DNA from: Quillaja saponaria
Lineage: Eukaryota > Streptophyta > Magnoliopsida > Fabales > Quillajaceae
Reading direction: 5' to 3'
Length of the DNA: 64,000 nt
NCBI GenBank assembly: GCA_029379385.1
Contig: CM055613.1
Span: 18,556,001-18,620,000, forward strand
Every line of letters begins with the position of its first letter. Position 1 is the first letter of the stretch. The position numbers were made by a program, and so were the translations under genes. The notes beneath the pieces are model-generated. The model was not told the origin of the DNA. It did not search any database and saw only the letters and a list, made by a program, of their open reading frames with translations. This document shows, piece by piece, positions 37,772 to 49,635 of the stretch.

Positions 37772-38459
37772 TGTAACTGATAAGTTTATGAAATAGTCTT
37801 ATTACATATCCTTTTTATTCATATTATTTGTTATGTCCCTGAGTTTTAGTTGAAATTTGCTTAAATTTTTAGTTAAATCCTAGTTAAGTCATTATCATGT
37901 TAGAATGTGAATCCTAATTCATTGTGAATAGGATTTAGGTTTTTAATTTGAGTTCTAACATATATTAACTTAGTTTATGTGTTTTAAAGGTTTCGTGCTT
38001 AAAAGAGCCTTATTGGAAGTCAAATTCAAGCTCAAAACACTCAAAAATCGCAAAACAGTGTGTGATACCAGGATCAGGTCTGGGGCCATGGTGCTAGGGC
38101 CAAAGCCACGACACTAGGGATAGAGAAGTCTGGTGTTGTGGAGCCAGAAAGTTGTAGCCATGGCACTAGTGTAACACCCCCAAAATTAATACTTATAGTA
38201 TAAGTAATTATCTTATAAGTTAAATAGGATTAAAATTTAATTACATATTATTTCATGTATAGGAATAGTATATATATACATATAAAATACATATTAGTAT
38301 AAGAATAGTATATACGTATTAAAATACATATAAATACATGTACATATATACGTATATATACATGTATATACATATAAAAAACATGGACAAGTGTAGGCAT
38401 TGGAAAAAAAATGGAAAAATACTACATGGTGGTGTTGGAAGAAGAAGAGAAAATAATAA

Positions 38460-38660
38460 AATATAGGTTACTTGCTAAAAAAGAAAATGTTAATAATTAG
38501 GTGTAAGAAAAAGATTAAGTGTGGCAATTTGTAATAAATGAGGGGGCTAGGTGTAAGAAGGAGAATAAGTGTGGGAATTTACAATTAATGAAGGGACTTA
38601 GGTGTAAGAAGGAGAATAAGTGTTGCAACTTACAATTAATGAAGGGGCTTAGTTGTAAGA
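38460..38660 (+). repeat. Tandem repeats of about 51 bases in the solo LTR
   Basis: Units starting GTGTAAGAAGGAGAATAAGT and ending AATGAAGGG(A/G)CTTAG recur three to four times with small differences. The same family of units is found inverted at 27655-27785. Confidence 0.8.
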
Positions 38661-39115
38661 AGGAAGTAAAAGGGTGAAAAATTTGTAATAATTAAGGGGG
38701 CATGTGGAAGAAAGTTAGGACATAAGATGGCAAGTAATAATTAACATAGAAAGTTTGCTATATAAGTGGAAGGCAAGGAAAACACTAAGTGTCCATAAAA
38801 TAATTAAGTAGGACATGTGTAGAGAATTAAGAAAACAAGGTGTCCATGAAATGATTATGGTGAATATGTGTAGAGATTTAAGGAAGCAAGGTGTACATGG
38901 AATGATTAACAAAACATGTGTAGAGATTTAAGGTAACTATGTGGCTTATTAATAATTAAATAATCTAAACTATGGAATAAGAGAAAGATCAGTGTTAGGA
39001 AGAAAGAGCACATGTTAATTTAGAGAATAACAAGTAGGTGGTTGTAATTTTAGAGAACTAAAAAGGTAAAATAGGAAATGAAACTTTCTCATAAATCCTA
39101 AACCTTGGCTATACA

Positions 39116-39127
39116 CTATAAATAGGA
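39116..39127 (+). promoter_or_regulatory. TATA box of the solo LTR
   Basis: ACTATAAATAGG precedes a purine-rich leader, the same arrangement as in the related LTR copies. It may still drive outward transcription toward 41000. Confidence 0.5.
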
Positions 39128-41230
39128 GGGGGGTGGTGACCAAAAATACATCGGCAAGATAAAGTGTACACAAAAGTGAGAGAAAGAGAGGAAGTAGAGA
39201 AAAAGTAAGAAAATAAAGAAAGTGAGAGAAATAGTAAGAAATAAAAGAAAAAGGCAAACCGTGAGCTAGGAAGGTTAAGAGGAAAACCAAGAGGAAAAAG
39301 AAAGGAGGAGGCGTAGAAAGAAAGAAAGAAAAATAAACATAAAAGGGCATTAGGCAAGTATTCATGTATTCCTTTGTTTTATTTTACCCTTGCTTTAAAA
39401 GCTATTTTCTTGTTACTCTTATATTCTTCATACTACTCTTAGGATCATGCACATGAAATGGAAAATGAGGACAATTAATCCCTTTTAGGAAACTTAGAGG
39501 AAATAAGGAAAAAGACTAATTTGCATTGCATATTCCTATATTTCTAAAACTGCCATCAAGAATCCTTTGTTGTCAAATATGAATGCTTGTTAAGGTTTGA
39601 ATCACTTTTCTTCATCTTGATGTGCAAATTAATTAGTATCATGGATGTATATTGTTTAATTTGGAGAAATGCATGGTCTATGTAATGGGAAAAGTTGGCA
39701 AGTGTATGGGACGTATAAGAATAGACTTGTAAAACCAGATTACTTTTGTATGAAATTGTAAAATGTATTCTTAACCAGTTTACTTAGTAATGGTATTAAT
39801 TTTGGAAGGAACTCTAGTATTACTAAAATTGGCTCTTGTATAAGTAAATAGGTGTAATATTGAGTTTGTAACCTTTGTGTTCAATTTGGCTAGGCAATTT
39901 TTTAAGAGAAAGAAAGAGTCAATTAACTAAAGGAAAAATGAAACCAATGATAGGATGTCAATTAGGAAGAATTGTGTAAAGAATACAGGACCAATCGACC
40001 AAGTAGTAATTCGTGTAAAGTGAAATAAAAAGAATATTCAAGGAAAATTATACAAGTGTCACCGTAGGAGAAAAATAAAAATGCTAGAAAATACAAGTAA
40101 CAAAAGTATTACCGATTAAATTGGATTAAGAGTTTATTAGTAGATTAAGTGAAAGATTAAGGAAAGAGGGTGCTATAATTATTAGATCAGAGCATTAGGG
40201 TGTCACAGCCATCATGATGCCTTCCTATGGATTTTTAGTGCTGCATCACTTGGAAAATCAATGCTATAGTGCAACCCAATTCCTAGTCCGAATTGAACTC
40301 TTTTTGAGGGTTTTAAAGCCTATTTAAAGAGATTTATGTTGGGGAATCAAAACACACAATTGAGCTAAGAGGCAAACAAGAGTGTAAGGAGCAAGAATAG
40401 TAAGGACAGCTAAAGCTTGAAGACTGACAATCTTTATAGTTTTCTTTATTCTACTCCTTCTTTACTTTCTTTTCTTGTAGTTGCTTAACGTTTTTATTGT
40501 TTAAATCCATGTTTACACTAAGTAGTATGGAGTAATTCACTTTCTAGGATTACAATAGAACTCACACATAGGTTGACTTAAATTTGTTTATGAATTACTT
40601 AGGGTTTGATATTTATGTTATTTAATTCATTTCATGATTAATGTCTCTAATTTCTTGATCACTAATTAGTTTAATTTGGTAACTTAAAGAAACCTTGACT
40701 AATAAAATCTAGGTTAAGGCTTGAGTGATATAACACATGTTTGAATTCATTCACCTAGTTGTTTGAATTTGATTAATTTATAATAGACATATACCTATAT
40801 ACTTTGTATAACCAATTTAGGCCTAGTCTTAATGAATCTTGCATAATTCAATTCTCATATACATACAGTGAATTGGATAAGTTATAATTATAAACAATTC
40901 GAAAGATACTTATAATTGAATAAGAACCTAGGTTTATAATTTAGTACCATAACTAAGCATGATAAGATAACAATAATAATCCAAGTGAAGTGTGAGGGAA
41001 GTTGTAATTCTAGGTCTTCTATATTAAATTCTTAAATTTAATTTGTCATTAGTTAGGTTAGATCAGATTAGTTTTTCAACTTTGATTTGTTTGTTTGAAT
41101 AAAGTTAGGATTGTGTTAATTTAGTACGTAGTTAGATATTAGTTGCAATTTCTTGTAGGTATGACACTCTACTTTTTCACTATATTACCTGTTACGATAC
41201 GTGCACTTGCGTGATTAATATCGACACCAA

Positions 41231-41250
41231 GTTTTTAGCACTGCTGATGG
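41231..41250 (+). other. Primer-binding site (decayed, tRNA-Asp type)
   Basis: GTTTTTAGCACTGCTGATGG begins one to two bases after the left LTR. It aligns with TTTTTGGCGCCGTTGCCGGG, the primer-binding region of many plant gypsy-related elements, with several transitions. Confidence 0.6.
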
Positions 41251-41367
41251 GAAATTATTTTACTAATATTAATTAATACTAATACCAAGCAATCTTAGTT
41301 TTAATTTAAACTTTTTTTTTTCTTTTAGATTCTTAATTTAATTTTATTGTTTGTTTTATGAGATACA

Positions 41368-41655
41368 TTGAAGATGTATACTGAATATTTCCACCTCACA
41401 TGTTTCACTCGAGATGATTTTGAATCATTCCAAGATGCTTGGGAGAGGTTCAACTATCTACTAAGCATGTGTCCAACTCACGGCCTACCAAAATGGCTTC
41501 AACTCAATACATTTTACAATGGTTTAGGTAAGAGGACACAAAAAGTGCTTGATATGCTAGCTAGTGGAGACTTCATGGATCTAAGAGTAAACAAAGCTTA
41601 TGAGTTGCTGGCACATCCCTTCATATCCATGAGTGAGTACTACACCAAGAGATGA
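41368..41655 (+). pseudogene. Retrotransposon gag fragment
   Basis: An open stretch of 95 codons contains ESFQDAWERFNYLLSMCPTH, then GLPKWLQLNTFYNGL, then RVNKAYELLAH. This is the retrotrans_gag domain (ESLYEAWERFKxLLRxCPHHGLPxWLQVQTFYNGL). It ends at a stop where a full gag would continue, and only scattered weakly related sequence follows to about 42070. It is the only coding trace of the element. Confidence 0.85.
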
Positions 41656-42089
41656 GCCTTTTATGATATTTCAAGAATGGGTACAAAGTTCCCTTCCACC
41701 ATGTATTCATTTCATAGAAGATGAATCATATAAGAAAATTCATGGTGCCTAATCTATTGAGCATAATTTGGTCATAGAAAAAGAATTTCATGACAAAATC
41801 CAAGATGACCAAATTATTAAGTCTCAATTGGAAGACTCTCAAAATAAGGAAGTCAACTTAAGACTTGATCCTAGAAGAAAAATCACAACGTATTGAGTCT
41901 AAATTAGCCACTAAAGAGAACAACTATGAATATCCTATGTGGCTAACTTTTTCTCCATCTAAATTGGCCACTGAATTTACGTTTATGAGTACCCCTATGT
42001 GGCCTACTCCTCCACTACCTTCCTTAGCATCGTACCTCTACACATACCAAGCAAGATTCCAAGTTAAGTGATGTTGAGCACACGTGCCA

Positions 42090-43679
42090 ATTACTACCAT
42101 ATATTGCCAAGCTTGAGGGCATCTTAAATTAAGAACCATTTATAGTTTTATATGACACTTACTATGGGTGAAAATCGCTTGTTTAAAAGCACTATTCTAA
42201 TAGTCAAGCTGATGATTATAAATCAAATGCTTTTTAGGAGGCAACCCAAGGTCTAAATTTTTCTTTTTAATTTATGTTTTAGTTCTATTAAGTGTTGTTT
42301 ATTTTTGCAGGTATATCATTTTTTACCTCTTATGAACTTAGGCACGATTAACAAGGCCAAGGATTAGTGAGATTTCCACCTTACTGAGGAGTCTTTCTAT
42401 CCTTATTCCTTTTTATATTTCAACATTGAGAACAGTGTTTGACTTAAGTTTGGGATAGGGTTTTATTGGTGTGCTTATGTTTTTAGGTTGTAGTCAGCCA
42501 TGATGTATTATGCTTTAATGATGAAATCCCTTCATCGCATGATAATATTTTAGTTTTCATATGATCTTAATATTCATGTTAAATTCTTGAGTTAGTAGCA
42601 TTGTACGATGTGATTTCCAACACATATTATGCACTTAATCTTTTTCTTAGGATTGCTTTGCTTATTTGAAGACAGTTTATGTTTAGAAAGTTCATATTTA
42701 GTTAGGAATCTTATAATTTGTTTGATTCTCTCTTAAGACAAAATCCTAGACAAGACTAAGTTAGGACATGATTTAGCCCACACTTGGACCGTTTGAGCCT
42801 TTTTAAGCTAACCATTTTTATATTATATCCCTAGTTTACCCCATTGAGCCTATGTTGCCTTTTCTTGGATAACTACAAAATTTTTGCCTAACAATTCTAT
42901 TAAATTCTAGTTTTGAACCCTTACTATTAGGCATATTGATCATTCTATGAATATAGTGAGCTATATTTAAGAAAAATGAGGAAATGTTGGAGCTATAAAA
43001 AAAAAAAGTATATGTTTGTGCCTCTTGATCACCCCTATATTTATAATAAAAAGAAATAAGTTTGGGGGTGTGACAAGAGTTAAAAAAAAAAAGGCAAAAG
43101 AAGAAAGCCAACCAAAGTAAAAAAAAATAAAAATACATGAAGTGGTAAAAATAAAAAAGTATGCCAAGAGGGTATTACTAAGATTGTGGAAGGAAAAAAA
43201 AAAAAAAAAAAACTGTTCAAAAGTCTAAAGTGATCTATGTGCTTAGGATAACTTGATTCTTAAATATATTTTTATCATACCGTTACCCTATCCTATATTA
43301 CAAGCTTAATAAGGACTTATTAATTCTTCACTTAGTGGAGTTTACATTAGTGGAAAAAGAATTAAAAAGAAACCTAATAGGGTTTAAGTGCTAAGTTAGA
43401 TTTTACTTAGACATAAACTTGTCTGGATTGCATGCATTCCTTGGTAAAAGATCATACACACATAATCTAGAAATCCATTTGAATTTGTTGCTTGCTCTTG
43501 AATTGAAGCATGAATTTGAATGATTCTTATATTTGACATTTAGTTAAAGGTCACGTGGAACTTTTGAAAGCATGTTAGGGATATCATTGTTTTAATGTAA
43601 AGCATTTTTGGCTATTCGTTCTCATTTGTGTTTTAGTTTTTCTTTTGCTTGAGGATTAGCAACACCTTAAGTTTAGGGT
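42090..43679. other. Non-coding interior of the gag-only element
   Basis: There are no protein domains. Phrases such as AGGAGGCAACCCAAGGTCTA (near 42236) and GTTTGGGATAGGG (near 42450) are typical of untranslated interiors of plant gypsy-derived elements. There are poly-A runs at 43000-43210, and a purine-rich stretch (AAGTTTAGGGT) just before the right LTR may be the polypurine tract. Confidence 0.6.
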
Positions 43680-45096
43680 TGTAATAAGTTTATGAAATAG
43701 CCTTATTACATATCCTTTTTATTCATATTATTTGCTATGTTCTTAAGTTTTAGTTGAAGTTTGCTTAAGTTTTTAATTAAATCTTAGTTGAGTCTTTATC
43801 ATATTATGATTTCAATCCTAATTCATTTCAACTAGGATTTAGGTTTTTAATGTGAGTTTTAACTTATATTAAATTAGTTTATGTATTTTGAAGGTTATCT
43901 TCTTAAAGTAGAATCATTATAAGTGAAATTCAGGCTCAAAATACTAAAAAATAGGAAAAATATGTGCTGCCAGGATTAGTTTTGGAGCCAGGCACCAAAA
44001 AGTTGGCACCACGATGCCAGGGATAGAGAAGTTTGGAACTACAATGCCAAAAGTTGGAGTCACGGCACCAACGTGATGCCTTCCTATTGATTTTCAGTGT
44101 TGTAGCTCTGGAAAAAAAGTTATGTGGTGCCAACCTGATTCTTAGTCTAAATTGAACTATTTTTGAGGGTTTTAAAGCCTATTTAAAGAGGTTTATGTTG
44201 GGGAATCAAATCACACAATTGAGCTAAGAAGTTTTGGAAATTAAAAGGTAAACAAGAGTGCAAGGAGCAAGAATAGCTAAGACTTGAAGACTGACAATCT
44301 TTATAGTTTTCTTTATTCTACTCATTCTTTACTTTCTTGTAATTGCTTGATGTTTTTATTGTTTAAATCCATGTTTACACTAAGTAGCATGGAGTAATTC
44401 CCTTTTTAGGATTACAATGGAATTCACACATAGCTTGACTTAAATTTGTCTATAGATTGCTTAGGATTTAGTATTTAAGTTATTTATTTCATTTCATGCT
44501 TAATGCCTCTAATTGCTTATCCGCCATTTAGATTGATTTGTTAACTTCGAAGAACATTAACGAATGAAACCTAGATTTAGCCTTGAGTGATATAACACAT
44601 GTTTGAATTCATCCGCTTAGTTGTTCGAATTTAATTCATATATAGGATAGACATATACCTATATATATTGTGTAACCAATTTAGGTATAGTCTTAATGAA
44701 TCTTGCTTAATTCAATTCTCATAGACATATAGTGAATTGGTTAAGTAAGGTTTAATTATAAGCAATTTCAAATATACTTATAATTGAATAAAAACCCTAT
44801 ATTAATAATTTGGTAACATAACTAAGCATGATAAAATAATAATAATCCAAGTGAAGTGTGAGGGAAATTGTAATTCTAGGTCCTTTCCATTAAATTCTTA
44901 AGTTTAATATGTCATTAATTAAGTTTAGATTATATTAGTTTTTCAACCATAGTTGGTTTGTTTGAATATGTTAGGAATGTGTTAATTTTAGTACTTAGCT
45001 ACATATTAGTTGCAATTCATCATGGGTTTGAATCTCTACTTTTTCATTATATTACTTGTTATGATATGTGCACTTGCATAATTAAAATCGATAACA
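43680..45096 (+). repeat. Right LTR of the gag-only element
   Basis: Uninterrupted 1417-base copy, TGTAATAAGTTTATG to ATCGATAACA. It provides the template that shows where the left LTR was split. Confidence 0.85.
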
Positions 45097-45099
45097 ATA

Positions 45100-45475
45100 C
45101 ACAAGTGTACATATCAAAAGTAATATAGTGAAAAAGTATAGTGTCGATCCCACGAGGAATTATAACTAATATTTATCTAAGTACTAAAATTAACACAATC
45201 CTACTTTTATCCAAACTTCCCCATTAATTAGTGCATTTATGAAGTTTGGTGCCTTTGATTATCATTTTTTTTTAATAAACGAATTAAGTTGAAAAATTAA
45301 TCTAAACTACATAATAACAAATTAAACTTAAGAATTCAATGGCTAAAAGCCTAGAATTACAATTTCTCTCAACAATTTACTTGAATTATTACTATTTTGT
45401 CATGCCTAGTTATGGTATCAAATTATTAACCTAGGTTTCTAATTTCAATTATAAGCATCTTCTGAATTACATATA
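45100..45475 (-). repeat. Inverted fragment of the same LTR
   Basis: Directly after the right LTR, the sequence reads back as its reverse complement (AGTAATATAGTGAAAAAGTA, CCTAGAATTACAATTTCTCT, TCAATTATAAGCATCTTCTG), covering the last 370 or so bases of the LTR. Together they form a short palindrome centred at about 45098. Confidence 0.8.
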
Positions 45476-45495
45476 ATAATATTTCACTTAAACAA

Positions 45496-45923
45496 TACTA
45501 CAAGAAAACATGGCATTTCATACAAAAGATTTTCCCATAAACCAACTAAAAAACTAGGGAAAAATATATACTGAAAAACTTATTGTCGGGAGGCTAGTCA
45601 ATATTTTGGCTCCACCCACATTTTTGTACTGTAAAATATACCAACAAATCTAGGTGTGTCGGTATTAAGTTTTTAGTAGGTTTGTCAATAAATTTTGTTT
45701 TACTTTTTCCCACAAACTATTGTGACCTATGGTTTGCAATATCATGATTTTAGTCCATATGAGAAATAGGCTTCACAATAGCAGATATTTCACTATTTGC
45801 TAAGAAAAATAAAAATAAGATCAGACAATAGCAACATGAATATTGAAATTCCATCACCAAAAAAAAAAAAAAAAAGAAACAAACAACAACAATCACATAA
45901 ATATTGAAGTTTTGTCACATACC
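45496..45923 (+). mobile_element. Possible CACTA (En/Spm) transposon terminus
   Basis: TACTACAAGAAAACATGGCA closely resembles the CACTACAAGAAAA terminal repeat of plant CACTA elements, with C to T at the first base. The following 120 bases have short GT/GGG-containing motifs reminiscent of subterminal repeats. No opposite terminus (TTTTCTTGTAGTG) and no transposase were found, so this would be a truncated end. Confidence 0.4.
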
Positions 45924-48761
45924 TGTGATAACCCATAATTTTGACTGTGTACAATTAGTGGATTAGACGTTTCGTGAAAATATTTCAAACTAGCTTTAAT
46001 AATTTTAGTAAGCTCCGAAAACTATTTTGAAATTCTTTTTAGAGTCGATAAAATTATTTTAGTAAATTACACAAGCTTACATTTTACACAATAATTAAAT
46101 TATTTTTACATGATTAAAATAGTACAAGAATTTTAAAGTTAACTATTTACAATTTTAGGAGTTTACATTAAACCGGGTAAAACTTTGGGAACCAATTTTC
46201 GAATTTTAACTTGGAAAATCTTTATAGACCACACATTATGAGACAAGTGTCCCTATCCACATTTTTTTTTTTCTCTTTTCCCTTTTTTCTATCTTTTCTT
46301 TTTTCCTTGTCCTTCCTCCTTCCTCCTCTTTACACTAGTCCTTCTTCCTCCTTTCTTGTAGGAGCCATAAGAGCTTCATGAGGTCTTCTTTCTAGCTGAA
46401 AATGCCTCTCTTTTACCCTCTAATACTCTCCTAAAACCTCTCAAAATCATCCCTCTCAACCCCTCCAAAAGAGCTCCGATTTGCATCTGATTTTTGCCTC
46501 CATTTCCCCTTGCGTTTTTGGTGTTATATCAGTCCGTATTTGGACTGATTTCAATGGCTGTTCCAGCTCACTTTCCCATCCATTTCAGCATTTCTTTCCC
46601 CTTCCAAGACCATCGTAAACTCCCTCAAAGGTTTTCTTTTTTCCTCTCCCAAATAGCCACCATAAACCCCCCATAAAATAGCATATATAGTAACTCCGTT
46701 TGCCTAGAAAATTCAGTCTGTTTTTGCTCTATTTCCAGCCACTTTAGGTAGTCATTCAAGCTCCAAATTACAGCCGATTGAGGGCCATTTCCAGCCACTT
46801 AAAGTAGCCACTCTAGCTCCCCCATTTCAAAAGACTTTGGAGCCATTTCAACCACCATTGCTGCCCATTTTTCAACTCCGGTCTAGCTCATTTTTTAGGG
46901 TGTTTCTAGCTACTTCTAGCTGAAATTCTAGCTCCTAATTAGTACCTAAAGTACCCTAAATTAGCAAGGCTTGTTAGAGACTCTCATACCTTCCATTGGG
47001 TGATTTTTGGTTCCTGACATTCTTGGAAGCTTTGCTTGTACTATGAGTGGATAGCGCCTAGTGTAGTGTTTTTATTGTACTCATCACATGCATCACTAAT
47101 ATTCAATTTGGGAACTACTTCTTATGTACATATGTTTGACTTATGATATTTCAAACTTTTCAAACTAGTTTTTAAGTAAACAATTTTAAAAACGTGTTTG
47201 AATCATCAAACGTTTAAAGATCCTTTTTGAATCACTTATGCTTACATGGATATTGTTATTAGTTACTTTACATACTTGAACATAGTCATTGGGGACAAGA
47301 ACTTTAATATTTCCACTTGGAACAAAAGTTAATCTATTTTATTTTGACTATTGGCGTACAATTGTATTTGAATTTGGATTTGATGAAATTATTTGATTTG
47401 GAAAGTAAATATCGAAATGTTTGTTATTTGGATAATGATGTTGGAGATGCTTCCATTGGTTTTCTTAGTTTTCATCTTGGCACTTTTTTTATTATTGAAA
47501 TAAGATGTTTTCCTTTTGGATTGTTTTATGGAATGGTACTTGTCAGAACACCTTAGCTAATGAGGTATAGTTAGCATATGTGTACATAGTATTTTAGATA
47601 TGAAAGCTATTAGGGAGGTATGCCCTAACCCTATGTGTAGGCCAACATACATGGTAATAAATTTGATATCCTAGTTAGCAGGGGTTTGGCACTAGCACGT
47701 CGTAGTCTAAGGGTTGGACAATTTGTATTAATTGACAGATTTAATACCCTAGTTAGTGAGGGTTTGGCACTAGCACATTGTAACCTAAGGGTTTGACCGT
47801 TTGTATAAATTGATGGATTTAATACCCTAGTTAGCAAATGTTTGGCGCTAGCACATTCAACGATTTGACAGTTCTGACATTGTATAATTCCTAACCAAGA
47901 TTTTTGTACAATGGTTATGTCAAATGATTTTTCCATGTTTCTTTGAGATTTTACTTATACTTCTCTTACCAAATAGTTATTCAAATTTATTCAATTACTT
48001 TTCTTATGTTCGGTTTGATAGTTTTGATAATGTATAATGCCTACAGGTGCTTTTCATAAATGAGTTGTGATAAATGTTTTATTTACTTTTTTTTAAGATT
48101 TCAGTTATAGCTCTTTCAACAAATGGTTGTTGACAATGGTTTATTACTTACGTTTTTAAATGTATCATTGTATTTTTATGTAAATTGTTTATTAGTAAGT
48201 TATTCGTACTTTAGAGAAACTATTTTCAACTATATCATTGTATCTTTATATAAACTATTTATTGGTAAGTCATTCGTGCTTTGGCTTATTTCCTTGCCTG
48301 CTATATTATGTATTGTCTAATCGCGGAATTTTTGTGACTCACCCTTGTTAGTTGATGTTTTTGTTTTCAGATAGCTGATCATGTAATCGAGTTTTGGTTT
48401 AGGATAAAGTGTCTATGTGAAGTTTCTTTTGGTATACCCAGCCTTTGTTTTGGCATAGGGCCTAGTAGCATTTTCACCTTTTTTTATCTAGATGTTTGTA
48501 TCTATGTATTTGTATTTAGGCTCCACTGCAACCTTATTCTGGGATTTATTAAGGTTTAGATATGTGCTTTCAGTCATGGATGACTATCTGTGTATTATGA
48601 TGTTGTTCTATCAGGTTTATAAACTTTTGAGTGTCCAGTTTTTAAACAGATTTGCAGTTTTGTTTCATTTTCGAGATCCTCTGTAAGCTTGTTTAGGCCA
48701 TCGTGGGCCTATGTTCATTTTGATATATTTGTCGATCATGGCTCCGGTTTGGGTCATGACA
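45924..48761 (+). mobile_element. Long gypsy LTR (5' LTR of the following element)
   Basis: It starts TGTGATAACCCATAATTTTG and ends GGTCATGACA, and is followed at once by an initiator-Met-type primer-binding site. It includes a pyrimidine-rich block (46260-46380), a GC-richer leader (46420-46900) and a tandem repeat (47655-47870). No second LTR copy is in the window. Confidence 0.7.
47655..47870. repeat. Tandem repeat of 72-84 bases in the LTR, three copies
   Basis: CCTAGTTAGCAGGGGTTTGG, CCTAGTTAGTGAGGGTTTGG and CCTAGTTAGCAAATGTTTGG head three successive units, each with GCACTAGCAC- or GCGCTAGCAC-type sequence. The minus-strand open frame over it is a by-product. Confidence 0.8.
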
Positions 48762-49623
48762 AAGTTGTATCAGAGTCCTGTGTTTCATTTCTGGTTGTCA
48801 GTGGAGCACAAGATTCATATTCGCTCTTCCTGTCATCATTGTTATTCATGATATCCTTGTTCGTTTCTTGCTCTTATGGTAAATGAGTTCCTTGGTTTAT
48901 TAGGTGATTGATAAATAGTTTGTTTTGTTTGACTTTAGTGCCTAATGGCGATGGCATTCATGACTCATAGGATGGCTTCCAGCAAAGGAGGCCAGAAGGT
49001 TATTAATAAGGTTTCTGCTCTATCTACTTTAGGATGTGGAATGAGAAGACGTGACACAATAAGAGATGCGGTAAAGGCATGTCTGGGAAAGGACAAATCC
49101 TAGTTATGTTTATGACTGTGACTTATACGCAGACTTTATCCAACTTGCTTTGTTGTATTTTGATGCAATACTAGGTTTGGATTATTTGATGCCACAGTTG
49201 ATCGTTTTGAAAAGGTCGTTACCTTTAAGATTCAGGGGGAGTCTGAATTCTTATTCCAAACTGCAGCTCCATATACCTTGATTTCTGTCATATGTGTGAG
49301 GCAGATGATGCAAAAGAGGTATAAGGCATACTTGGCATTTGTGAAAGATAGGAAAGGTACATGGCCTAGTTTGGAACAAGTTCGAGTTATGGGAGAGTTT
49401 CCAGATATGTTTTCTGATGAGTTATTGGGTTTGCCTCCTGATCGGGATATTCAATTTTGTATCGACTTGGTTCCTGGCAATCTAATTTTCATACCCCTTA
49501 CCCCATGGCTCACGTAGAGCTTAAGAAATGGAAATAGTAGTTGCAAGATTTTCTTGACAAGGGTCTCATCCGACTAAACACTTTGCTTAGGGTGTTCTAG
49601 TGTTGTTTGTTCGGAAGAAGGAT
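48762..49623 (+). pseudogene. Truncated Tekay/Del-type gag-pol (protease end to RT start)
   Basis: After a leader, pol-derived sequence appears in changing frames. FDAILGLDY near 49162 is the end of the protease. FEKVVTFKIQGESEFLFQ follows near 49210, then an open frame at 49278-49517 with YKAYLAFVKD, GEFPDMFSDELLGLPPDRDI and FCIDLVPG, then LQDFLDKGLIR and VLFVRKKD up to 49623. This is the protease-RT linker and first RT block of Tekay/Del chromoviruses. The gag and the 5' part of the protease are largely deleted, and the RT is cut off after KKD, where unrelated sequence begins. Confidence 0.85.
48764..48778 (+). other. Primer-binding site (initiator Met tRNA type)
   Basis: GTTGTATCAGAGTCC, two bases after the LTR end, matches the plant PBS TGGTATCAGAGC with small changes. 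It supports the LTR boundary at 48761. Confidence 0.75.
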
Positions 49624-49635
49624 ATTTCTCTTACA

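Larger units (their letters stand above)
38170..40207 (+). mobile_element. Solo LTR nested inside another element's LTR
   Basis: It starts TGTAACACCCCC and ends GGGTGTCACA, 2038 bases, with no internal coding region. It belongs to the family of 26186-28285 (shared GTAATTATCTTATAAGTTAA start region and TATACGTATATACATG tract). It carries short tandem repeats at 38460-38660 and a TATA box at 39116-39127. Flanks actag and gccat are not a clean target duplication. Confidence 0.8.
37772..41229 (+). repeat. Left LTR of the gag-only element, split by a solo LTR
   Basis: 37772-38169 and 40208-41229 together match the right LTR 43680-45096. For example ATTACATATCCTTTTTATTC near 37803 and 43706, and TATTTAAAGAG(A/G)TTTATGTT near 40325 and 44180. 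The interruption is at a point corresponding to about 44073 in the right LTR. Confidence 0.85.
37772..45096 (+). mobile_element. Non-autonomous (gag-only) Ty3/gypsy-type LTR element
   Basis: Two direct LTRs flank a 2.45-kb interior. The left LTR is 37772-41229, interrupted by a foreign solo LTR (38170-40207), leaving about 1420 bases. The right LTR is 43680-45096, 1417 bases. Both begin TGTAA near TAAGTTTATGAAATAG and end in an ATCGA(C/T)A(C/A)CA-like terminus. After the left LTR, TTTTTAGCACTGCTGATGGG is a decayed version of the tRNA-Asp-type primer-binding site TGGCGCCGTTGCCGGGG. The interior encodes only a gag fragment and carries GTTTGGGGGTGTGA near 43063, common in such elements. No protease, RT or integrase is seen. 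No matching target duplication remains. Confidence 0.8.

Noticed and set aside
47631..47936. 101-codon minus-strand frame with three similar repeats
   Set aside because: Explained by the 72-84-base tandem repeat within a gypsy LTR.
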